DNA of 30,538 nucleotides from Flammula alnicola (taxonomy: Eukaryota; Basidiomycota; Agaricomycetes; Agaricales; Strophariaceae), in the NCBI GenBank assembly GCA_015499995.1, contig JADNRV010000483.1:1-30538 (forward strand). The letters run 5' to 3'. Both the position numbers and the translations under genes were made by a program. This document shows, piece by piece, positions 22,801-30,538 of the stretch. The notes under the pieces were generated by a model that ran no database searches, had not been told where the DNA came from, and was given only the letters and a program-made list of their open reading frames with translations. The first letter of the stretch is position 1; each line of letters starts with the position of its first letter.

Positions 22801-24541
22801 GTTATTCCAGCCGACAGGTCCTGGCTGTCACTGACCAGCCTCAAGTGGGTGGGGGTGCCTGAACGACGTGTCGGGTGCTGAATAGAGGACGTTCCGAAGA
22901 GTTCAGGCAGGTATATAGCAATGTCGAGTACAAAGCAAGGACATTTACTTAGACCGCATGCTACTCACCCTTTTCACTGCTGCCTGGGATCGAACCCCTT
23001 TTCGTGGATGCGCTAATCCCCATTTTTTTGTCTCCGATTGAATTCGTCTTTAAAACTCAGCGGCATATGCTGCCCATCATTCTCAGGTTCACGGATCCGC
23101 GGAAGTCTCGAAATGATCATGGAAAACGATTCGACCGGGGTCTCGGCCACCATCGCTCATCTACAGAGGACACCAAGAGTTCAGCACTGTCTTCTGTCCA
23201 ATTTGCTCTATTTTTTTTTCCAACAACTTCAATGTACTCGAGTATATATGGCCAGATGAATGCTGCGCGGAAGCAACTGAGTCAACGGATCTCAATGCTT
23301 GATCGACGATGACGGATATTGCAACGATCGGAATCCTCCACAGTGGACTGACCATGGCCAGTTCAAGTTGATTATTCAAACACAGGAGACCAGAATTTTT
23401 TTTCATGGTTAGGAGGAGGCGATAATCGTGCATTAGTGGCACCGCGGCACGAATTATCGCCAACCCCGATGTTGGACGCCGAGACACAAGCGGTGTCACG
23501 GTGATCAACCCCAGGTAGATTGCTGTTATTAGTATTTTTAGTTCCAACTGTGCCCACGAGGGATACATGTCTCGGTATTTTGCTTCCGTACTAAGTATCT
23601 GTTAACCGCATTGACTTTGGTTATATCTGCAACGAGTCTACATGCGCTCCTAAATTGGAAAGTGAGAAAGTCAAGCTATCGAGGTCACTTAGTTACCAAG
23701 ACTTGTGATAGGCTAGAAAAACATCAGCGTCTGTTAAAAGCGCCTCCAAACCCTGTCCAAACCATTGGAAAAGAATTCGAAGAGCTGTAGGAAATTAGAG
23801 TTTTACCCACGCCAGGCTTCTGTAGCATGTCGTGCCCATGACATCTGGGAGAAAGCTGGAAATTTAATTTGAGCCCTACGAGCTATCCCGGTACCGGTCG
23901 CCTGTATATTTTTGTTAGACGCCTTGCAAGACGTAGATTATAGAGGTGTGGCGAAAAGGCAAGGTTCAGTCGCGTTCACTGCTCAGCGCTCAGCGTTCAG
24001 CTTCGGGCTCTATAAGCTCTGCAACGAGAAAGCTGCAGCCTGCAGATTGCAGAATTCTTTGAGCGAAGTTTAGGCGGATCTCTGCTGCATCCTCTAAGCG
24101 ACATTTACCCATGCTGAGCGGCCTGGTATGGAGAGATCATGAAAGTTGTAGGGAAAAAATGAGGGATTATCCACTTGTTGCCTCCGTTTGTCTCGGCAGA
24201 TGGACAGTGCCACAGTGGTAAGAGGCAAAGGTTCGCTAGTCGGTCCGAGTAAATGGGCTTTATGCTTACACACTGAATTTCCTAGAAGTACTAGTTCAAG
24301 TTCAGTCAGAACATCTGAAGAGATTGATGCGATATATCGCGCAGGGTGTTCAATGAAGTATGTAGAGTAAGTATGTATACCAGCAGCATCAATCTTCCTG
24401 ATGGATTGATGTTTCGACTTCTCATTGGCCATGGGTGTTATTTTCTGGATGAAGGGAGATAAAATACGAATCATACCCAACTCTAAGTATAGCATCATCC
24501 AATATCCACGACGACTACAAGGCTGATAAGATCAGAAAACA
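22801..24541. other. Long spacer, no supported gene
   Basis: On the minus strand, 23161-23568 is open for 135 codons with two hydrophobic stretches but no recognisable family. A plus-strand stretch from an ATG at 24200 reads through a protein-like segment (SSSVRTSEEIDAIYRAGCS) into a near-consensus donor GTAAGTATG at about 24367; no partner exon was found. A tRNA B-box-like word occurs at 22986-22996 (minus) without a tRNA around it. Near 23976-24052 there are clustered short repeats (ctcagcgctcagcgttcag and ctgcag words). Confidence 0.45.
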
Positions 24542-26270
24542 CTAAGGCGAATCAGGTAAAGGCGGCCGTATTCTCGCGATCAACGCTTCGTCTCTTCCTG
24601 CGTTCATCGTCCTAACCTCTTGCAGCAAGCGCGTGAGTTCCATTGTGCGGCCATTCCCTTCGGGTAGCGGAGGAACTGGAAACTCGTATTCCTCGGAGCC
24701 TGTGCCCCATCCATCACTGTCGCCCCTTCTTCCTCGCTCTCTCCCTCCTCCCCCTCCTCTTCTTCGTCCTCTGACGAATCATCGCTTTCTTCATCCTGAG
24801 GAAGCATTCCCAGCGTCTGCCCTGTACAATCCTCCAACCGAATCCCCTGAGATACACACCCATTCCACCACTTATTCCACCGATCATATCCCCCACTCTC
24901 CAACGATGGCCCGTTCTCATTATTGAGATCGCTCAACATATTCCGACTGAGGGCACGCACGCGCCGCAGTTTGGGAAAATTCTGTCTGTTGAGTGCGGCC
25001 ATGTTAAGATCATTCGAGCGCCACATTATCCGCGATCGTATAGGATCCACTGACGTGCGGGCCGCGGCATACCCCACACCAAAAGCATACGAGAGTCCGT
25101 GCAGCCCGATCGTCGTTATGTGATGTGCGGGCGATTGGTAAGTTCGCTACTGACGTCGTCGTTGGGCATGATGCGCCAGTCCGCGTTAAAGGTAAAGGTA
25201 GAGAGGTTAGGGCATAGGTCGAGGACGGTGGAGACGTCGACTAGTGGGTTGAGATTCAAGTCGAGCAGCACCAGCTCCGCGCCGTGGTTGCGGAGAAATT
25301 CGACAACATCAGGGACGTCGTGGACGCTGGTGCCGGAGTCGATGCAGAAACTTCGTAGAGAGGGAAGGTCCCATCCCGCTGCCTGTTCCACGAACTCTTC
25401 TAGTATCCGCGTAGGGAGAGTTGTTGCAGAAAGGTAGCATGAGATGTAGATCTGCCGCAGAGCCGAGGTTTGCACACTCTTGCGCGCTTTCCACTGGAGT
25501 CTCGATGTCAACATGGGCAGCGACGATACGAGGTAAGGAGTTGAGTGCCCAGATGACTTTCGCGAGGGATTCCCCTGGGATGTTCCATTGCACAGTATGG
25601 AGGTTGCGATAGGCGTAATTCGCTAGCGCATCGGCAACAGGCCAAAAGCAGATCCCAGTGGTCTGTCTATGACAAAGATCTCCAGGTTTGGACAATGTTG
25701 GATGATTGACACGAGGGCATTTTCGATGTCTTCCGTGGTTACATTGCGACTTGGAGATGGGTGGTATCGAGCGATGTGTATTCGTCTTGTCCACCAGCCG
25801 AGTGAGGCCGTCGTAGTACTGGCTGCCGCTGAGGAGTCGAGGATAGAACAAAGCGAGATCAACTTCAACCGGGTCGCTAAAATGAAGACACCGAAAGAGA
25901 AATTCAGATCCTAGTTCTCGCCACCGACGACAAGTGGAGATAATCGCCTGCCCAAATATATGTTAGTAGCACTCTGCATAATCCAGGCAGCCAAAGCCGT
26001 GAATCGTAAAATCCAACGGCTCTCCAAGTGGCAAGGTAAAGCAACATGTATATCCTGGTAGATTACATACCTTTTTTGTAGCATAACTTCTCCTTTGAAG
26101 GAGATTCATAGCCTCCCCAGGAGACCGCAATCTCCATTGACCGATGATTATATCCTTAAACCACGCAGACTCTGCCATAACGGTTGGAATTCCATGCTGA
26201 AGAGGATATCTTCGTCGGCAGCGAGATCAAAGATTTGCGTCCATATTTCTGCTGGTAACTCTGCTGGCAT
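24542..26270 (-). pseudogene. F-box/LRR-type protein gene, frame broken many times
   Basis: The start reads MPAELPAEIWTQIFDLAADE, a typical fungal F-box opening. Continuity of sequence then gives GIPTVMAESAWFKDI, LLQRRSYATKK, an intron at 25948-26070 (123 nt), AIISTCRRWRELGSEFLFRC, SLGWWTRRIHIARYHPSPSR, IIQHCPNLEIFVIDRPLG and ADALANYAYRNLHTVQWNIP. After these come LPSLRSFCIDSGTSVHDVPD, LDLCPNLSTFTFNADW, LHGLSYAFGVGYAAAR, an acidic tract (DDSSEDEEEEGEEGESEEEG) and the ending LTRLLQEVRTMNAGRDEAL. Moving between segments needs at least seven frame changes: near 26200, 25870, 25641, 25429, 25403, 25118-25127 and 24723-24726. Most look like loss of one base in a short C or G run, and one is a tandem 5-nt duplication. 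Intact relatives are substrate-recognition subunits for SCF ubiquitin ligases or F-box-like proteins. As it stands it cannot make the full protein. Confidence 0.8.
25118..25127. repeat. Tandem 5-nt duplication (atgtg atgtg) inside the F-box gene
   Basis: On the minus strand, cacatcacat interrupts the frame. Removing one cacat would restore the expected RPHITTIGLHG. The duplication is the immediate cause of a stop in the frame that ends at 25116. Confidence 0.8.
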
Positions 26271-26803
26271 GGCGTGGTTAAATTATAGAGCAACCGTTAT
26301 ACAGTTATCGAAGAGGAGAAGCGACAGAAGTTAGATCGTGGAAGTTCGCATTCAAGTTCTCAACAGAGTCGAATGTTCAAATTCAAATTCTGCGATTGCC
26401 CGGCAGCCGGAACGCGGAGTATTCAGTCACGTGATAGTGGGGTCATGCATGTCGCCTCGCGTCGCGCGTCCTGTCACATCATGATCTCGTCTTGTTCGAC
26501 TTCAAGTTCGCGTCTCTGTTTCAAGTCTGTCACGATCCTTCTCATATGTCGGTCTTTGTACCTTGCAGTAACACCTCGTTATATAACATACGGAGAATTT
26601 ACCAGTTCGGGGCTGAATCAAACCAATCAGACCAGAATCCAATAAGCAGAACGCGTCCAAAAAACTCGATATCAAGTATTAAGACAATAGATGTGCATCG
26701 AAGGGAAGGGCATAGGTTGTCTCCAGCGGCACTGGAATTCTGAACTGTAAGTACAGAAAGGAGCGAGGACTACACTGATACAGTGATAGGGTGAAACAAG
26801 TCA

Positions 26804-27390
26804 TCAATTAGTTCTTCCCACCGAAGCTGCTTTCCTCGAGCTCAAGCTCGCGCGGACTCTTGCGTCAGTTCGCAAGGCGTGCAGGCACAGGGCAGTGCAG
26901 CAATCTCCGCATCCTCCTCCCTGGATATTGTATCGAGAACGGAGGCTTCCGCGAGTCGTCATCTGAAAGGCATATCATCAGCGTCATGAATACTCGAGTC
27001 GAGCGGCGAAACCTATGCACCTGCATAATAAAGCCGCAGCCACACAGTGCAAGGCAACCGTTAATCATGCAATCGCTTGTGCAAAATCCGCCGTGTTCGG
27101 GATCAGGATATCCCTTCTGGTTCAGATGCTCGTAACGCCTCTTGACCTGACCGTAGGTGACGCAAGGTAAGCAGCAAGAGACGATGACTTTCAAATATAA
27201 TTTGCGTCAGGAAAATCCTTCGAGGGTACAGAGCAGACATAGACATACAGGTGCCAAAATCACCGAAGCAATCAAAGAGGCCGTTACTCCATTCGCGGCC
27301 GTCGCCATTGATAGGGAGGTTTTTGGCGTTGCGATTGCCACCGCCGACCGACATACCGGGGGTAGCCACAGGTTGTTGCGCGTAGGCCAT
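26804..27390 (-). CDS. PLAC8-family cysteine-rich protein with out-of-frame C-terminus
   Basis: Three exons (27390-27249, 27187-27021, 26962-26804; introns of 61 and 58 nt) give the PLAC8 pattern: NGREWSNGLFDCFGDFGT near the start, then SCCLPCVTYGQVKRRYEHLN, a Cys-rich loop (GGFCTSDCMINGCLALCGCG) and CGDCCTALC. PLAC8/Fcr1-type proteins are small Cys-rich, membrane-associated proteins linked to metal handling or cell-size control in other eukaryotes; no function is fixed in fungi. The conserved ending should read about CTPCELTQESRELELEESSF. That sequence is present but lies in other frames, each step one base out (near 26885 and 26855), so the encoded tail is a divergent basic peptide instead. 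Either the C-terminus is degenerate or the sequence has indel errors here. Confidence 0.8.
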
Positions 27391-30029
27391 GACGATATGG
27401 ATGACGAGTGGTGAGGGAATTAAGGAAGGGGATGGCGACTCGCACCAAGTTTAAGGTGGTTCGAAATATATAGGAGAAACCAAAAAGGGTAGCCCGCTGT
27501 TGACCCTGACCGCCCTCTCCTACTTGCCGTATTTATGCGAATGCCACGAAGTGTATGTAAGCAACTAGCTCCCATGTGTGGACGATACGGGCTTCTTGGA
27601 CCGAATCTTGGTTGTCTGCGGGTGGACTGGATTTGCCCAAAAAGTAGTGGAAGGGGCGATGCAGACAAATTTGGCATGTGCTGATCTCTCCAATCACAGG
27701 CATGACAATGAAGGGTTTGAACTTTGTCTTACGTTTCACAGCTTTCCTGATTTCCGAAATCAATTCATTTGTTGTCGAGCAACCTCTCCTGTTGCATCAA
27801 CCGCAACGCGCTATTGCGGGTCACCTCCTGCACAGGATGGCAGGGACATCGCCTGGTATCCCAACGGATTCCAAGAATCTGTATACATCGAGTCGTTGGC
27901 AAAGGCGGAGGATTCGAAATTGCGGACGAAACCACGAACCTCGCACGTTCCGGGGCCATTGTCTGATTGAATTTGATTTCGCAACACGTTGGGCGTGGCG
28001 TGCCAGAAGACGCGAAATTAATCTTGAAGGATGGATCTACGGTGGGTAAACCACAACGCAATCCTAGTTGAGTCCTTAGAAGGAGCATCCCTGCAATATT
28101 CGGCAGAGCGCTGGTGGAAATTTCATTGAATGCAATAGTGGAGCCCTCGAGAGCCTATGCTCACTGGATTACAGGCAGACGCGGACAACAAAATGCATAT
28201 GCTCACCTCTGCACACACTGTGCTATTGCAAAGTTGCCAAGTATCATGGCTGGCCAGAATATAGCGCCGGGCGGCCACCCTTGATACGAGAGTACTACTG
28301 CTTGACTACTGCATGCCTCGTGCAGATTCCGATCAATCAGAAATGCCGCCCATGAGCGCCCATGATGATGGGCGACTAATCTTTCTTGCTGCCGAAGGTC
28401 AGATATTTTTACATATAGTGGAGGTGAAAGGAGCATCTGGGCGTCCGACTGTTGTGGCACTCACTTGGAAACGATTCTTTGACAAGGTGATATGATGGAC
28501 TGACTCCCAATGAGGCTGAAGGAATTATTTGAATCAAGAAAGCCACTTCCATCACCGCTCAGGCAAAATACTCCGGGCGCTCGTTCTGATTGATACCGTG
28601 GAGATAACATATTACACAGTGGGTCGACGCGCCAACAAAGTTCGTCAAATGCTTAAGACCTGCGAGATGACGGACTTCAGTAGTAGCGCCTTCAAACATT
28701 GCACGCAGCCGAGAATGTTTAGGATAATGTGAACTTACATGAACCTCTGATGCCACGCGTGTCCTGTCCTCGTCCTTCTCGTGCAGATTGAGGATTGATG
28801 ATGACGAATATCACGATGGCCTCAGTGCATCGGGAATAAATATCTAGCAGATACAGAAACCTGCATGGCGAAAGGCAAATAGAGCAAGGAAACGTTGGGG
28901 AGCTGATAGAGCGTGCGCGTGAAAGCTTGAACTTGGAGGCTGAAGGTGGTGAAACGTGGAACGTTGTGGACCCCCGGGCCGGACTCGTGCCTGGTCACGC
29001 TCACGGGAAACGAAAAATCTCGTTCGAAAGATCCACCAACTATGTACACTGGCCTTCGTGCGATATTCTTTCCAAGCTATATTTTTCATCCGATTCGTTT
29101 CTGTACGTCGGCAACCTTTTTGCGACCACGATTTTTCCGCTGTCTCATGAGATCGAGAGGCTGGAATCGGGAATATTTAATTCGCGTCCAGCTGCCAGCC
29201 GATGAACTACTTACCTTCTTCAAGGTTTGGAGGAACGCTTGAATGCTGAATGCTTCATGTCTTCAGTCTACCCACAAATTCACCAATTTGACGTTTCGTT
29301 CTCTCTCTATTCGAAGGTTCACCGTGAAATGTGGATTCGGCCATGTAAGACTAATTCGAGACCTTGGGTCAGGTACGCTTTCTTCGACAGTTATAAACGA
29401 AATATATATCAGTTCGTTCTCTATAGGTGGACAAGCTTGGATGGCAGCTTGAGGAACATGGCCGGACCGTTTTTCAGTCGTCGGGTTTAATTTCTTGAGT
29501 TTTTTCCGAAGACACTCCGGCCTTAACTGGTGGCACAATATTTTTAATCGTGCGAGGCGTCCATGGTCCTACATATCCACACCTCTACCTCGGCCTCCGC
29601 AGTTTATCCGAAAGTCCTTGCTCTGGTCACCAGGTCTGAAGCTTGCAGTGTCAGTGTGCGAAACAGTTTACAAACGCGATGTCCTCAGGTTCACGCGGAC
29701 GATAGGTTATTTTTCGAAGCCAAATAGCCCATTCGACTCAAAAAATACTAGGAAAACCTTCGAATGACTCCGGCATAAGAAACAATCAGAAGGAAGGGAA
29801 CGACAGCAGCGCCTTGGTGAGCTAGAATCTAGCACACCAGTTCAAGCCTACCGATTCTCAATTTTTTCTCCAACATGCAGATTTAGATGCTGGATCTGTC
29901 TCGCTAGATCCAATGAGGTATTACAAACCCAACATCCATTGATGATCGAAACCTTCACAAAGGCTAAAATTGCCGTAGGGCCTCAAGTTATTTAAACCGC
30001 TGCTTGTTTTCCGTTTCATGTTATCGAGC
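27391..30029. other. Unresolved stretch with coding-like fragments
   Basis: No gene is firmly supported. On the minus strand, 27760-28090 is open in more than one frame; one reads CEVRGFVRNFESSAFANDSM, then YTDSWNPLGYQAMSLPS. On the plus strand, 28850-29200 is open after a possible acceptor (ctag) near 28840, with IEQGNVGELIERARESLNLE. A possible plus-strand intron spans about 29371-29427 before GGQAWMAA. On the minus strand, TRVASEVH at about 28740-28760 ends at a good donor (GTAAGT). I could not connect these pieces into a model or name a family. The 3' part holds the promoter of the epimerase gene. Confidence 0.4.
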
Positions 30030-30538
30030 ATGGCAACAGCCCCCACCGCTGACTCAGTACGCTTCTCCTCGACCGTCGTTCCTTCCTTTCCATCTGAACT
30101 GACTTGCACTTGTGTAGCCTTTTGACGTCACTGAGATCAAAGCACCCGATGGGTCTATCTCGGCCAAGTTTGTATCTTTTGGAGGGACCTTAACAGAATT
30201 ATGGGTGAAGGACAAATACGGAAAGCCAAGAGACGTTGTGCTCGGATACGATGATAATGTGAGTCTGCTCAATGACCCTCATATTGCAATACGAGTCAAC
30301 TTGGTATACAAGTCTCGTTTGTCCACGGATCCAGGGCATCCGGTGTTTAACTCGATTGTAGGAAGGTGAGTTGTTGAACCTACATAGTATACCGCACGGG
30401 TCGGTCGATGATTTTATCTTATATTTTAGATATGCGAATAGGATAAAAAATGGTACATATTGCACGCTACCCCCAGATTCAGCAATATAGCTCATTGGCA
30501 AATTATAGGCACCTTTTCTATTCCCATTTCGAAGAATC
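30030..30538 (+). CDS. Aldose 1-epimerase (galactose mutarotase), 5' part, runs off the window
   Basis: Exons 30030-30056, 30118-30258, 30313-30365, 30430-30452 and 30509 to the edge join in phase. The protein begins MATAPTADS, then PFDVTEIKAPDGSISAKFVS, FGGTLTELWVKDKYGKPRDV and VLGYDDN. Next come HPVFNSIVGRYANRIKNGTF, the conserved sugar-binding Asn-Arg region of the GalM fold, and FSIPISKN. The enzyme interconverts alpha- and beta-anomers of aldoses ahead of galactose and glucose metabolism. The catalytic His and Glu lie downstream, outside the window. The fourth exon is only 23 nt. No signal peptide is seen in this part, so it is probably cytosolic. Introns are 61, 54, 64 and 56 nt. Confidence 0.9.

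Noticed and set aside
22986..22996. tRNA B-box-like word (ggttcgatccc on the minus strand)
   Set aside because: No matching acceptor stem, anticodon arm or A box at the right spacing; a chance match or an old fragment at most.
25309..25851. 180-codon minus-strand open frame in the F-box region
   Set aside because: Only its central part follows the F-box family; both ends are out-of-frame extensions created by the indels.
1..30538. CRISPR arrays, rRNA genes, bacterial operons
   Set aside because: No regularly spaced repeats, no rRNA-like segments, and every clear gene is intron-rich in fungal style.

Overview
This window looks like nuclear DNA from a basidiomycete fungus, most likely an agaricomycete. 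Genes lie on both strands and are cut by many short GT-AG introns, mostly 49-64 nt, often with CTAAC/CTGAC-like branch sites. The recognisable families (a Helitron protein with a DUF6570-type region, MYND plus pRiA4b ORF-3, a class II-type P450, a UstP-like S41 peptidase, an F-box/LRR protein, PLAC8) suit that group. All gene models were spliced by eye. Family names rest on remembered motifs, not on a search.

Layout. Positions 1 to about 1,715 are AT-rich, repeat-bearing, gene-free DNA that resembles part of an LTR retrotransposon. It abuts, and probably truncates, the N-terminal part of a Helitron protein (1,702-4,014, minus). Next come two minus-strand genes, a MYND-finger/pRiA4b ORF-3 protein (4,385-5,505) and a 13-exon cytochrome P450 (5,998-8,206). 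A 1.3 kb divergent spacer separates the P450 from a plus-strand DUF2264 protein (9,520-11,561). A 2.4 kb spacer follows, holding a perfect 54-bp inverted repeat and several hairpins. Then a plus-strand Ser/Thr-rich single-pass membrane protein (about 13,971-17,124) converges on a 17-exon secreted S41-family peptidase (17,395-20,354, minus).

From about 21.3 to 27.4 kb the picture changes. Genes are still recognisable, but their frames are broken by one- to five-base indels with few other lesions. They are a Ser-rich hypothetical gene (21,912-22,800), an F-box/LRR gene with at least seven frame breaks (24,542-26,270), and a PLAC8-family gene whose conserved C-terminus is out of frame (26,804-27,390). 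The stretch from 27.4 to 30.0 kb has coding-like pieces I could not resolve. The window ends inside an aldose 1-epimerase gene (30,030 to the edge, plus).

How the genes work together: I see no convincing pathway or cluster. The P450, DUF2264 protein and S41 peptidase are neighbours, but no core biosynthetic enzyme or precursor peptide is visible. The most interesting signals are structural: microexons of 4, 10, 14 and 15 nt, the perfect inverted repeat with diverged flanks, and the local clustering of frame-breaking indels.
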